From contig CAWHFY010000015.1 in assembly GCA_963828755.1 (NCBI GenBank), positions 1 through 64,000 of the forward strand: a stretch of 64,000 bases of DNA, read 5' to 3'. The notes below the pieces were generated by a model. It was not told the DNA's origin, did no database searches, and worked only from the letters and a program-made list of their open reading frames with translations. This DNA is from WHSW01 sp963828755. GTDB taxonomy: Bacteria; Actinomycetota; Thermoleophilia; Solirubrobacterales; 70-9. Below, in pieces: positions 53,503-61,954 of this stretch. Position 1 is the first letter of the stretch, and each line of letters starts with the position of its first letter. Both the position numbers and the translations under genes were made by a program.

Positions 53503-54747
53503 CCGGCGGTCGCCTCGCGGGGCGCTCCGATCGGGCTGGTCGAGACCCAGCCCCGGTTGCGCCGCAGGAGGACGAGCAGCCCGACGGCGCCGGCGAGCGC
53601 CGAGAGCCCGCCGGCGTAGGCAAGCGTCCCGCGGGCGCCGATCGCGGCCACCAGCAGGCCGCCGAGTCCGAACGCGGCGAGCTCGGCCGTGTTGCGCAGG
53701 CCATTGAAAGCCGCGAAGGCGCGGCCGTGCAGACGCTCGGGCACCCGCAGGTGGATCAGGCTTCGGAACATCACGTTCTTGACCCCGTGCGCCAGCCCAC
53801 CGGCAAACGCGCAGGCGAGGAAGAACGCGTAGCTGAGCCAGACCGCCGGGAGCGCCAGCCCGAGGCCCTGGATCGCGACGGCGAGGAAGGCCACCCCGGC
53901 GATCGCGGCGGCGGCGATCCGGCGCGAGACGACCAGGGCTCCGACCGCCATCCCGGTCGTCCAGATCGTGAACATGAGTCCGTAGCCGACGTCGCCGCGC
54001 CCGAGCACGTCGTCGACGAAGAACAGCTCCGCGACCCAGACGGCCGACATGAAGATCAGTGAGCTGAAGGCGACGATCATCGCCAGGGAGAGCAACCGGT
54101 CGGCGCGCAGGACCGCGAGGCCCTCGCGAGCCCGCGGCGCGGGCCCGGTGCCGTTGTGGACGGGCGGGCGGCGGACCCGGAGCGTGGTGGCCGCGACCGC
54201 AACCGCCACGAAGGTGAGCGCGTCGATCGCCATCGCGAGGCCGATCCCGCCAGCTGCGAAGGCGATCCCGCCCACGAGCGGGCCGACTCCGAAGCCGATG
54301 TAGCGCGCGGTCTCCACGTGGCCGTTGGCCTCCTGGGCGCGGGCGCTGCCCGCGAGCGCGGGGACGAGCGCGAACTCGGCCGGCTGGGAGATCGCGAAGA
54401 CGGCGCCGAGCAGGACGGTCAGCGCCAGCAGCGCCGGCAGGCTGGAGCCGGCGACCAAACCGGCGGCGAGCGCGACCACGGCGCCAACCGCCGAGACCGC
54501 GGCGAGCAGCCGCGTCGTCTCGACCCGGTCGACGAGCAGGCCGGCGTGGGCGACGAGCGCCACCGAAGGACCGAACAGGCAGATCCACAGCGCCGCGACC
54601 TCGACCCCGGCCCCGGTCAGCTCCTTCACCTGCAGCCCGAGGGCGACGATCGCGACCCAGTCGCCGAACGCCGACAGCCCGACCGACCCGGCGACGAGCC
54701 GGAAGTCGCGGCTCGCGAGCAGTGTGTCTTCCCCCTTGACGACGCAT
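53469..54747 (-). CDS. MFS transporter (EntS/MFS_3 type), frame break near the start
   Basis: Membrane transporter of about 425 residues with twelve predicted segments. Blocks: FRLVAGSVGLSAFGDWVAIV at the N-terminus and AISQPAEFALVPALAG after the fourth helix; R-x-x-GRAFAAFNGLRN is a family-typical loop. In the given sequence the main frame opens only at an internal GTG (54629). An ATG at 54747, 4 bp after the TetR stop, becomes in frame if one base of the five-G run at 54731-54735 is removed (MRRQGEDTLLASRDF). The transporter thus likely forms an operon with the TetR regulator. Confidence 0.85.
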
Positions 54748-54750
54748 GGC

Positions 54751-55356
54751 CTACGCCGTCAGGACGCGGTCGATCGCCGCGCGCGCCATCTCGATCGGCG
54801 CCGAGTCGCCGAACAGCACGTAGCCGTTGTTCGCGCCGAGCATCAGCGAGTCGAGCTCGAACGCGAGCTGCCCGGGATCGACCGCGGCACCGATCTGCCC
54901 GAGGCCGCTCGCCGTCGCGAGCTCACCCTCGAGCACGCCCGTGAAGCGGCGGGCGAACTCGCGGATCCGCTCGCGCACCGGGCCCTCCCGCGCCGCGAGC
55001 TCGGCGGCGGTCGAGGCGAAGAAGCAGCCCCCGGGGTACATCTCGATGTAGGCGAAGAACCGCTCAACGAGGGCCCGCACCCTCGGCAGGCCGGGACCGG
55101 CGGCGAGGGCCGGCTCGATCACCTCGCGGTCGAAGACCGCCTCGGCCGCGGCGACCGTGGCGAGCTGGAGCTCCTGCTTGGAACCGAAGTGGGCGTAAAG
55201 CCCGCTCTTGCTCATCCCGATCGCGGCCGACAGGCGCCCGATCGAAAGGCCGTCGAGCCCGTCGACGGTCGCCAGTCTGGTGGCTTCGTCGAGAATCGCA
55301 GCGCGGCTCCTGATCCCGTCGGAACGCGGGCGGCGCTGGGTGGGCGAGCTGCTCAT
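54751..55356 (-). CDS. TetR-family transcriptional regulator
   Basis: 201-residue repressor. The N-terminal HTH (RSRAAILDEATRLATVDGLD, IGRLSAAIGMSKSGLYAHFG) ends with SKQELQLATVAAAEAVFDRE, a common TetR pattern. The C-terminal domain (PGLPRVRALVERFFAYIEMY, CFFASTAAELAAREGPVRER) matches the YxaF/AefR-type ligand domain. ATG 55356 is chosen because the HTH begins about 20 residues later. It controls the MFS gene downstream and probably itself through the nearby palindrome. Confidence 0.93.
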   Translation of the reverse strand: MSSSPTQRRPRSDGIRSRAAILDEATRLATVDGLDGLSIGRLSAAIGMSKSGLYAHFGSKQELQLATVAAAEAVFDREVIEPALAAGPGLPRVRALVERFFAYIEMYPGGCFFASTAAELAAREGPVRERIREFARRFTGVLEGELATASGLGQIGAAVDPGQLAFELDSLMLGANNGYVLFGDSAPIEMARAAIDRVLTA

Positions 55357-55373
55357 GGTGGGCAAAATAACAC

Positions 55374-55385
55374 GACCGATCGTTC
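55374..55385. promoter_or_regulatory. Candidate TetR operator
   Basis: GACCGATCGTTC has the core CGATCG and outer GA/TC arms, with one mismatched pair. It is about 18 bp upstream of the tetR start in an AT-richer stretch (AAATAACACGACC). The CGATCG core is frequent in TetR/AcrR operators. Confidence 0.45.
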
Positions 55386-55509
55386 TATTTATGTGCGGTT
55401 CGTCACGCTGAGTTCGCGCTGCGGCCGAGCAGCAGCGGGCAAAGCTCACACACCGGCGCCGGCGGGTCGGGGAGTCTGACGCGAGCCCCCACCACCGAGG
55501 AGAACCGAG

Positions 55510-55590
55510 ATGAGCACCACGACCACCGCCGAAGCCCCGAAGCACGCGAGCCCGGGCGTCAGCGCGGGCAGCGCTTCGGTGGCCGCCTGA
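55510..55590 (+). CDS. 26-residue leader-like small ORF
   Basis: Starts at ATG 55510 with a good GAGGAGAA site nearby, encodes 26 residues rich in Thr, Ala and Ser (begins MSTTTTAEAPKHAS, ends SVAA), and its TGA overlaps the ATG of the next gene (TGATG at 55588-55592). It could be a translated leader coupled to the hotdog-fold gene, or the true N-terminus if a frame break exists. It resembles no known peptide. Confidence 0.4.
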   Translation: MSTTTTAEAPKHASPGVSAGSASVAA

Positions 55591-56336
55591 TGCCGGCTAC
55601 TCTCGCACCGGTGGGTGAGCGCCTCGGCACGATCGAAATCGAGCCCCGGTTCAACGGCCCTGCCGCCAGCGCGAACGGCGGCTACGCCTGCGGGCGGGTC
55701 GCCGCGTTCGTCGCCGGGCCGGCCGAGGTGACCCTGCGCCGGCCGCCGCCCCTGGGCGCGCAGCTCGCGGTTGTCGCCGACGGCGACGGCGGGGTGCGCC
55801 TGCTGGACGCCGACGGCACGTTGATCGCTGAGGGTCGCCGGGGCGAGGCGCCGACGAGCGAGCCACCGCTGCGACCGAGCTTCGAGGATGCGGTCGCGTC
55901 CACCGCGATCCACCCCGGCCGCGGAGTGCGGCATCCGCTCTCGGACTGCTTCGTCTGCGGGCCCGAGCGCGGTACGCCGGGCGACGGCCTCGGGATCAGC
56001 CCCGGCCCGCTGGACGTCGCAGCGGACATCGGCGCGGCGCCGTTCGTGCCCGACGAGAGCATCGCGGACGATGGCGTCGTGCTCCCGGAGATCGTCTGGG
56101 CCGCGCTGGACTGCCCCAGCTACGCGCCGTCGATGTGGGCGAGCGACGGCATCTCGCTGCTCGGCCGGCTCACGGTCGTCCGCCACCGCGAGGTGCTGGT
56201 CGGCGAACGCCTGGCCGCGGTCGGCTGGCTGCGGGGCGCCGAGGGCCGCAAGCGCTTTACCTCCTCGGCGCTGATCGACGCCCAGGGCGAGACGATCGCC
56301 CGGGCCGACGCGGTCTGGATCGAGCTCAACGGCTGA
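55590..56336 (+). CDS. Hotdog-fold thioesterase-like protein
   Basis: 248 residues forming two half-hotdog regions. The N-terminal half reads RFNGPAASANGGYACGRVAA and VTLRRPPPLGAQL; the C-terminal half reads LLGRLTVVRHREVLVGERLA then FTSSALIDAQGETIARADAV. A Cys pair in the middle (DCFVCGPERG) is seen in a family of acyl-CoA-binding hotdog proteins. No catalytic residue is certain. It starts by TGATG overlap with the small upstream ORF. Confidence 0.7.
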   Translation: MPATLAPVGERLGTIEIEPRFNGPAASANGGYACGRVAAFVAGPAEVTLRRPPPLGAQLAVVADGDGGVRLLDADGTLIAEGRRGEAPTSEPPLRPSFEDAVASTAIHPGRGVRHPLSDCFVCGPERGTPGDGLGISPGPLDVAADIGAAPFVPDESIADDGVVLPEIVWAALDCPSYAPSMWASDGISLLGRLTVVRHREVLVGERLAAVGWLRGAEGRKRFTSSALIDAQGETIARADAVWIELNG

Positions 56337-56359
56337 GCCCCCGGGTTAGGTTGGCCGCA

Positions 56360-56394
56360 CGAGCGCCGAACGACGAGCGCCGAGCGACCGATCA
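56360..56394. repeat. Heptad-family repeat between two convergent genes
   Basis: GAGCGCCGAACGACGAGCGC followed by CGAGCGACCGATCAG is a run of 7-bp units (CGAGCGC, CGAACGA, CGAGCGC, CGAGCGA). It fills most of the 55-bp gap between the convergent hotdog and SDR genes. Same family as 11.34, 25.45 and 44.35 kb. Confidence 0.5.
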
Positions 56395-57222
56395 GATGTA
56401 CATCCCCCCGAACTGCCCACCGGTGACGTTCAGGCACTGCCCGTGGACGTAGTTGGAGAGCGGCGAGCAGAGGAAGAGCACCGGCGCCGCGGCCTCCTCG
56501 GGCTGGGCGGGGCGGCCGAGCGGGATGATCGCCGAGGCCAGCGCCCGCATCTGCTCCGGGATCCCGAGCTCGACCTGCTCGCCGTCGCCGACCTCGAGCG
56601 TCTCGCCCTTCTCCTTCGCCTGGGTCAGCCGCGTCTCGATGAAGCCGAAGGCGACCGCGTTGCAGTTGATCTTGAAGCCGCCCCACTCCTTCGCCAGGGT
56701 CTTGGTGAACCCGACCACACCGGCCTTCGCGGCCGAGTAGTTGACCTGCCCGGCGTTGCCCATCGTCCCCGAGATCGATGAGACGTTGACGATCTTGCGA
56801 AACCGCTCGACGCCGTCGTTGCGCTCCGCCTTGGCCGCTTCGCGCCAATGCGGCGCGATCGCCCGCACGACCCGGAACGGGACGATCGTGTGGATGTCGA
56901 GCATCGCCTGGAACTGCTCGTCGCTCATCCGGTGAACGACGCCGTCCCAGGTGTAGCCGGCGTTGTTGACGATGATGTCGACCTCGCCGAACGCCTCGAT
57001 CGCCTTCGCGACGAGCTCGTCCGGCACGCCGGGCTCGGTCAGGTCGCCCGCGAAGACGGCGGTCTCGCCGTCGATCTCGGCCGCCGCCTGCTCGGCGACC
57101 TCGCCGTCGATGTCGTTGATGAGGACCTTGGCGCCCTCGTTGATGAACAGCTCCGCGGTCGCCCGGCCGATGCCGCGCGCCGAGCCGGTGACGATCGCCG
57201 CCTTGCCGTCAAGCAATCCCAT
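56392..57222 (-). CDS. SDR family oxidoreductase (FabG-like)
   Basis: 276-residue NAD(P)-dependent reductase with complete SDR features: cofactor loop TGSARGIGRATAELF, NNAGYTW, active-site Ser in VNVSSISGTMGNAG and the YSAAK catalytic pair in QVNYSAAKAGVVGFTKTLA. The C-terminus LNVTGGQFGGMYI is typical for FabG-like enzymes of lipid metabolism, some of which belong to multifunctional beta-oxidation. An insert (ALTQAKEKGETLEVGDGEQV-like region near residue 205) is longer than in E. coli FabG. It lies downstream of the acyl-CoA dehydrogenase gene, with about 90 bp between them. Confidence 0.92.
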   Translation of the reverse strand: MGLLDGKAAIVTGSARGIGRATAELFINEGAKVLINDIDGEVAEQAAAEIDGETAVFAGDLTEPGVPDELVAKAIEAFGEVDIIVNNAGYTWDGVVHRMSDEQFQAMLDIHTIVPFRVVRAIAPHWREAAKAERNDGVERFRKIVNVSSISGTMGNAGQVNYSAAKAGVVGFTKTLAKEWGGFKINCNAVAFGFIETRLTQAKEKGETLEVGDGEQVELGIPEQMRALASAIIPLGRPAQPEEAAAPVLFLCSPLSNYVHGQCLNVTGGQFGGMYI

Positions 57223-57312
57223 GTTCTCGATTCACTCCCCTCGATTACATATGTTCGTGTAAGGGTCGCGGACTCTATGAGTTCGGCGGCGCGGCCGTGC
57301 AGGCGGCGCGGC

Positions 57313-58599
57313 TCAGAGGCCGAGCTGGCGACCGAGGATCTCGCGCATGACCTCGTCGGTGCCGCCGCCGATCGGGCCGAGGCGCGCGTCGCGCAGCGCC
57401 CGCTCGACCCCGTGCTCGCGCATGTAGCCGTAGCCGCCGAGGATCTGGACGCACTCGTCGGCGACCTCGACGCAGGCGCGCTGGGTGAACAGCTTCGCCT
57501 TGGTGACGTCGGCGATCGTCGAACTCGCGGCCTCAGCGCCGGCCGGGGTCGGGTTCGCGCCGTCGGCGCTCCGCCTCCCTTCGCCGGCGATGAAGCGGCG
57601 CAGCGCGTGGTAGGTGAGCGCGCGTCCCACCTCGCCCTTGATCCCGATCTCGGCGAGCTTGTGGCGGATCACCTGAAAGCGGCCGATCGGGCGTCCGAAC
57701 GCCTCGCGCTCGCGGCAGTAGTCGAGCGCGACCTCGAGCAACCGCTGCATCGCCCCCACGGCGCCGAGCGACATCAACAGCCGCTCCCAGGCGAAGTTTT
57801 CCATGATCAGATAGAAGCCCCGGTTCTCCTCGCCGAGCAGGTTCTCGACCGGGACCTCGACGTCGCTGAACGAGAGCTCGGCGGTGTCGGAGGAGCGCCA
57901 GCCCATCTTCTCGAGCTTGGTCACGACCTCGTAGCCGGGCATCTCGCGCTCGAGGATCAAAAACGAGATCCCCTGGTGACCACCGGACTCGGTCGTCTTC
58001 ACGGCGCAGACCAGGAAGTCGGCGCGGACCCCGTTGGTGATGAAGGTCTTGGACCCGTTGACGACGTACCCGCCGTCGACCCGGCGGGCGAAGGTGCGGA
58101 TCGATGCAACGTCGGAGCCGGCGCCGGGCTCGGTGATTCCGAGCGCCCCGATCCGCTCGCCGGCGATCGCCGGGCGCAGGAAGCGTTCGTGCTGATCCGG
58201 GGTGCCGAACCGGTGGATCGGCGGCGTCGCGATCCCGGTGTGCGCCCCGAGCCCGGCGCCGACCCCACCCGAAGCCCCGGCGGCGGCGAGCTCCTCTGCC
58301 CAGACTGCGTCGTGAACGTAATCGCCGCCCTGCCCACCGAGCTCAACCGGATATTTGAGCCCGAGGAAGCCGAGCTCCGCTGCGCGGTTGTACAGCTCAC
58401 GCGGGAACTCGCCCGCCCGCTCCCAGTCGTCGACGTAGGGGACGATCTCGGCCTTGACCCAGCGGTTGATCGTCTCGCGAAGCTGGACGTGCTCGTCGGT
58501 GAACGGCGGCACCAGGGCCCGCTCGCCGCTGTCCTTGACCACCGTCACTGCGTCGGTCAGCCTACTCTCGGCGGCTGCGGCGGAACATCGCCGCCGCAA
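57313..58599 (-). CDS. Acyl-CoA dehydrogenase (long-chain type)
   Basis: Up to 428 residues; the more likely start is GTG 58548 (VTVVKDSGERALVPPFTDEH), since the first 17 residues are Arg/Ala-rich filler. FAD blocks: LGITEPGAGSDVASIRTFAR, TFITNGVRADFLVCAVKT. Further blocks are REREAFGRPIGRFQVIRHKL and QILGGYGYMREHGVERALRD. The C-terminal loop reads GPIGGGTDEVMREI, without the short-chain catalytic Glu, so the base is probably the Glu of MENFAWERLLMSLGAVGA, as in the LCAD/IVD subgroup. A linker of about 25 residues (RRSADGANPTPAGAEAAS) is inserted before the last helices. Confidence 0.92.
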   Translation of the reverse strand: MRRRCSAAAAESRLTDAVTVVKDSGERALVPPFTDEHVQLRETINRWVKAEIVPYVDDWERAGEFPRELYNRAAELGFLGLKYPVELGGQGGDYVHDAVWAEELAAAGASGGVGAGLGAHTGIATPPIHRFGTPDQHERFLRPAIAGERIGALGITEPGAGSDVASIRTFARRVDGGYVVNGSKTFITNGVRADFLVCAVKTTESGGHQGISFLILEREMPGYEVVTKLEKMGWRSSDTAELSFSDVEVPVENLLGEENRGFYLIMENFAWERLLMSLGAVGAMQRLLEVALDYCREREAFGRPIGRFQVIRHKLAEIGIKGEVGRALTYHALRRFIAGEGRRSADGANPTPAGAEAASSTIADVTKAKLFTQRACVEVADECVQILGGYGYMREHGVERALRDARLGPIGGGTDEVMREILGRQLGL

Positions 58600-58618
58600 G
58601 CTTGTTGAATAGGAAGCG

Positions 58619-59416
58619 ATGAACCCGACCAGCCAACCGACAGCGACTCCCGCCGCCGGCCAGACGCCGGCCTGTTCGAGTTGCGGGGCGCCGCTGGCCG
58701 CCGACCAGCGCTACTGCCTCAGCTGTGGCTCACGCGTCGGCGAGCCGAGGGTCCCGACGGCCCCGATGGAGGAGGCGAGACCGCCGGCGGAGCCGCCCGC
58801 GCCAGCGTCGCGGCAGGCCGACTTCTCGCCGCTCGCGGCGGTGATCGGGATCGCTCTGCTCGGCGGGATGCTCCTGATCGGCGTCCTGATCGGCCGTGGC
58901 ACCTCCGACGATCCGCCCGCCCCGGTCGTTCAGGTGGGCGAGGCGACCGGCTCGACCACGACTCCCAGCGGTGGCGACAGCGAGGCGACCACCCCCGCGG
59001 ACGCCCCAAGCGGCGCGATCACGAGCGAGTGGCCGGCGGGCACCGACGGCTTCACGATCCAGCTCAGCACGGTGGCGAAGAGCGACGCGACGCCTGAGTC
59101 GGTCGACGCGGCGCAGCAGTCGGCGGTCGCGAACGGCGCGGCCGACGCAGCGGTCCTCGACTCCGACCTCTACTCGAGCCTGCCGCCGGGCAATTACGTG
59201 ATCTACTCGGGCGTCTTCACCGACCGCAAGTCGGCCAAGGTGGCGCTCAACGGGCTGGGCAGCAGCTTTTCGTCGGCCACCGTCGTCGAGGTGGCCGGCG
59301 GCTCGGCCGATGCGGCCCCCGCGGATCAGACCGGAGCGGACTCGAGCGCCAACGACGCGGCCATCCCCGGGGCCGGCGGCGAAAGCGAAGTTCCGCCCAC
59401 GGAGTCGAACAAGTGA
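58619..59416 (+). CDS. Zinc-ribbon, single-TM, SPOR-like protein
   Basis: 265 residues. The N-terminal zinc ribbon has CSSC (Cys19, Cys22) and CLSC (Cys33, Cys36). A Pro/Glu linker leads to one membrane helix at about 72-92 (LAAVIGIALLGGMLLIGVLI). Outside is a Thr/Ser-rich linker and a domain resembling SPOR (FTIQLSTVAKSDATPES, LPPGNYVIYSGVFTDRKSAK). It is the first of three overlapping genes. A link to septal peptidoglycan is suggested by the SPOR-like fold only. Confidence 0.75.
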   Translation: MNPTSQPTATPAAGQTPACSSCGAPLAADQRYCLSCGSRVGEPRVPTAPMEEARPPAEPPAPASRQADFSPLAAVIGIALLGGMLLIGVLIGRGTSDDPPAPVVQVGEATGSTTTPSGGDSEATTPADAPSGAITSEWPAGTDGFTIQLSTVAKSDATPESVDAAQQSAVANGAADAAVLDSDLYSSLPPGNYVIYSGVFTDRKSAKVALNGLGSSFSSATVVEVAGGSADAAPADQTGADSSANDAAIPGAGGESEVPPTESNK

Positions 59417-60027
59417 GCCCGGGCCCGTTGCAGCGCCTGAAGTCGTACTTCAAGCCCCGGCCACGGGCCGGGAAGCCGCAGCCCGCCCAGCCCGCCCCTC
59501 CGGCAGGCGCGCCGCCCGCCGCCGCGCAGCCGGTGGCCCCGGCCGACGCGAGCGCGCTGAAGCAGCGTCGCGCGCAGCTCGCCGACCGCTTCGGTGAGCT
59601 GCAATCGGACCTCGGCGGCCTCGCCTACGAGATGGCGATCCGCGACTACTTCCGCCTCGACGTCCTCGTCCGCCGGGCGGCCGAACTGCAGGCGGTCGAC
59701 TCGGAGCTGAGGTTGGTCGAGCAGCGGCTCGGGATGGCGACCGCCGCACCGGCGACCACCAGCTGCCCGTCGTGCGGGTCCGTGGTCCAGCTCGGCGCCC
59801 AGTACTGCGGCCGGTGCGGTTCGGGTCTCGCGCAGTCGGCGAGCGGCGCCCGCGCCCAGCCGCCGGCCTCATCCCCGTCGGCCCCGGCGAGCCCCGCGCC
59901 GATCTCGGCGGCGTCGCAGCCCACCGCCGAGCCCGCGCCTGCCAACGCGCGGCCAGCCACCAACTCACAGCCGGCTCCGACCCCGGCGGCTGGTCAGACC
60001 GGGTCGAGCACCGGAGGGTCGCGATGA
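59413..60027 (+). CDS. Coiled-coil zinc-ribbon protein
   Basis: 204 residues, starting with GTG at 59413 that overlaps the previous stop. A basic/Pro-rich N-terminus is followed by a coiled coil at about 46-107 (LKQRRAQLADRFGELQSDLG, VRRAAELQAVDSELRLVEQR). Next is a zinc ribbon (CPSC Cys118/121, CGRC Cys132/135) and a low-complexity Pro/Ala tail. It is soluble. It probably works with the two flanking products, but no family function is known. Confidence 0.72.
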   Translation: MSPGPLQRLKSYFKPRPRAGKPQPAQPAPPAGAPPAAAQPVAPADASALKQRRAQLADRFGELQSDLGGLAYEMAIRDYFRLDVLVRRAAELQAVDSELRLVEQRLGMATAAPATTSCPSCGSVVQLGAQYCGRCGSGLAQSASGARAQPPASSPSAPASPAPISAASQPTAEPAPANARPATNSQPAPTPAAGQTGSSTGGSR

Positions 60028-61277
60028 GGCTCCCAGGGCGGTTGATCCGCGGCTCGGTGCGCCCGGACCGCAACTCGCTGCGGCGCTTCGCCTCGCTGCG
60101 ATGGGCCGCTCTGCCGATCGTCGACCGGCGCTGGACGGCGCCGCTCTCGGCGATCGCGCTCGGCTTTGGCCTGTTCGTCGGCGTCGCGATCGGCCCGGGC
60201 ACCGAGGCCGGCCTCGGCACCTCGCAGCCGATGGTGATCCGCCTCCCGGCTCCGCCTGAGACTCAGACCGCGAGCGCGCCGCCGGCGTCCTCGGGCGGTC
60301 GCGGAGACGGCGTGGCCGATCAGGGCAGCCAGTCGGACCAGCCGCCGCCGCCGAGCATCGCCTCGCCCCCGTCGGTCGAGGCGCCGTCGTTCACGAACCC
60401 GCCGTCGGTGCCGACCACGCCGACCTACCCGACCACGCCGACCTACCCGACCACGCCGACCTACCCCACGACGCCCCCGGCGACGACCACCAACACGACA
60501 CCGGACACGGGGGCGGGTGAGCCGGCCGAGACCACGACCACCTTCACAGGCGCCGTGGTGCACCTGAACCCGGCCGCCGCCAGCTATTCGATCGCGACCG
60601 AGGACGGGCGCCTGATCGCGCTCCACTCCCACAAACCGCCCGCCGTCGGCGACCGGATCGAGGTCGAGGCAAAGACCCTCGCCAACGGGACCTACTCGGA
60701 GGTCGGCCACCGCGACAAGGTCGGCAACGCCGCCCGGGCCGAGCTCTCTGGCACGGTGAGCTACAGCGACCCCGTGAACCGCGTCTACACGGTCTCCGCG
60801 CCGGGCGTCTCGGCGCTCGTCCGCGGTGGCGAGGCGCACCGTCCACCCGAGCTCGGCGAGCAGGTCGAAGTCGAAGCGCGGATCGCCGACCATCCCGAGG
60901 AGCTCCCCGTGAGCGAGCCCGGCCAGCAGGGTTGCGGGAAGCCCCCGACTCAGCCCAAGCCGCCGAAGACCGCGCTCGACCAGATCCGGGTGCGCGTAAC
61001 CGCCGACGAGCCGCAGAAGACGACCACCGTCGAGGCGGTCGTCCAGGGCGTGTGTCGCGCCGATCGGAAGCTGATCGTCTCCGCCGACGACGTGCGCGAG
61101 TCCGGCCACGACATCGGGATCGCGATCCCGGAGGAGCTCCGGGTCGCCGCGCTGAAGCCGGGTCAGGTGCTGAAGCTCGGCGCCGACATCGGCGCCGCCG
61201 GCGCGCTCAGCCTCGGCTCGGTCGCCGGTGATGAGGGCGCGCATGGGGCCGAGGATTCGGACCTCGTCCAGCCCTGA
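60024..61277 (+). CDS. Membrane protein with PTTPTY repeats and beta domains
   Basis: 417 residues from ATG 60024 (overlapping the previous stop, ATGA). A basic cytoplasmic N-terminus (RLPGRLIRGSVRPDRNSLRR) precedes one membrane helix at about 38-57, then a Pro/Ser/Thr stretch with a 6-residue repeat (PTTPTY) encoded by an 18-bp tandem repeat. Two OB-like beta segments follow (FTGAVVHLNPAAASYSIATE, LSGTVSYSDPVNRVYTVSAP) and a final domain with IRVRVTADEPQKTTTVEAVV. It resembles DUF5666-type secreted proteins. Third gene of the zinc-ribbon operon. Confidence 0.7.
   Translation: MRLPGRLIRGSVRPDRNSLRRFASLRWAALPIVDRRWTAPLSAIALGFGLFVGVAIGPGTEAGLGTSQPMVIRLPAPPETQTASAPPASSGGRGDGVADQGSQSDQPPPPSIASPPSVEAPSFTNPPSVPTTPTYPTTPTYPTTPTYPTTPPATTTNTTPDTGAGEPAETTTTFTGAVVHLNPAAASYSIATEDGRLIALHSHKPPAVGDRIEVEAKTLANGTYSEVGHRDKVGNAARAELSGTVSYSDPVNRVYTVSAPGVSALVRGGEAHRPPELGEQVEVEARIADHPEELPVSEPGQQGCGKPPTQPKPPKTALDQIRVRVTADEPQKTTTVEAVVQGVCRADRKLIVSADDVRESGHDIGIAIPEELRVAALKPGQVLKLGADIGAAGALSLGSVAGDEGAHGAEDSDLVQP
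60414..60468 (+). repeat. 18-bp tandem repeat inside the third zinc-ribbon-operon gene
   Basis: About three copies of an 18-bp unit (CCGACCACGCCGACCTAC) encode repeated PTTPTY hexapeptides. Copies are nearly identical in DNA, which suggests recent slippage and probable length variation between strains. Confidence 0.8.
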
Positions 61278-61396
61278 GCGCCCGGCCTTCTTCCGGCCTG
61301 TCGATTTCGCGGGTCGCCGTTCGTCATCGCCAGCGGCCCGACGACGAAGGCCGATCGACGCGGCCCATGGGTGCGTCACACGTCCGCCGCACGCGA

Positions 61397-61426
61397 AAGC
61401 GCCCCGGCCGGGTGGCCGGGGCGCTT
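61397..61426. terminator. Strong bidirectional hairpin terminator
   Basis: AAGCGCCCCGGCC (61397-61409) and GGCCGGGGCGCTT (61414-61426) form a perfect 13-bp stem around GGGT. It lies between the end of the zinc-ribbon operon and the end of the convergent small secreted-protein gene, so it can end transcription from both sides. Confidence 0.75.
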
Positions 61427-61472
61427 CACGGCGCCCGCCCGCAGCCGCAGCCGAGGACGTGGCGGCGGTCGT

Positions 61473-61853
61473 TCAGCGGCTGATCGTCGCCGAGGTCGCG
61501 GCCTTGCAGTAGCCGGGGACCTTGGCGGCCTTGGCGTAGAACTTGCCCGACTTGTAGCCGGAGTTGCCGATCGACCACATCGCGTCGGGGCCGTTGGGCG
61601 CGGCGAGGTCGGAGCCGATCTTTTGGTCGACGTGGGGGTCCTGGACCGAGCCGAGCTGCTTGAACACGGTCACCTTGCGGTCGTTCTCGCAGTGGCTTTC
61701 GTCCTTGGAGTGCACGTAGCCGTAGTAGTCGCCGTTGGTGCCGAGGATCGAGACGGTCGACTTCGCGGTCGAGGCGTCGGCGGCGCCGGCGAAGGCGGCG
61801 ACCGAGACGGCGACGGTGGCGAGGGCGGCGGTGATTCGGGTCTTGCGAAGCAT
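61473..61853 (-). CDS. Small secreted protein of unknown function
   Basis: 126 residues from ATG 61853. A clear signal peptide (LRKTRITAALATVAVSVAAF, then AADAS) is followed by a compact domain with four Tyr/Gly-rich turns (TNGDYYGYVHSKDESHCEND, KSGKFYAKAAKVPGYCKAA) and two Cys that may pair. No family was recognised. A good terminator lies just downstream. Confidence 0.72.
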   Translation of the reverse strand: MLRKTRITAALATVAVSVAAFAGAADASTAKSTVSILGTNGDYYGYVHSKDESHCENDRKVTVFKQLGSVQDPHVDQKIGSDLAAPNGPDAMWSIGNSGYKSGKFYAKAAKVPGYCKAATSATISR

Positions 61854-61954
61854 CTGAGTGGTCTCCTTGGGTGCGGGGTTTGACTTGCAGCTCGATATTC
61901 GCCCGCACCTCGCCCCGCTCCCAGGGGCCCTAGGGGTGGACCGGGCCACCCCCC

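Noticed and set aside
57241..57262. A second LexA box (TTACATATGTTCG) upstream of the SDR gene
   Set aside because: Only the right half matches; three of fourteen positions differ, including the essential CGA of the left arm, and the gene is not an SOS function. It could be another operator (TTACA and TGTAA flank it), but nothing more can be said.
61319..61349. TTCGTC/GACGAA inverted repeat as a fifth member of the heptad family
   Set aside because: Only about one and a half units match and one arm has a mismatch; it is too short to separate from chance in GC-rich DNA.
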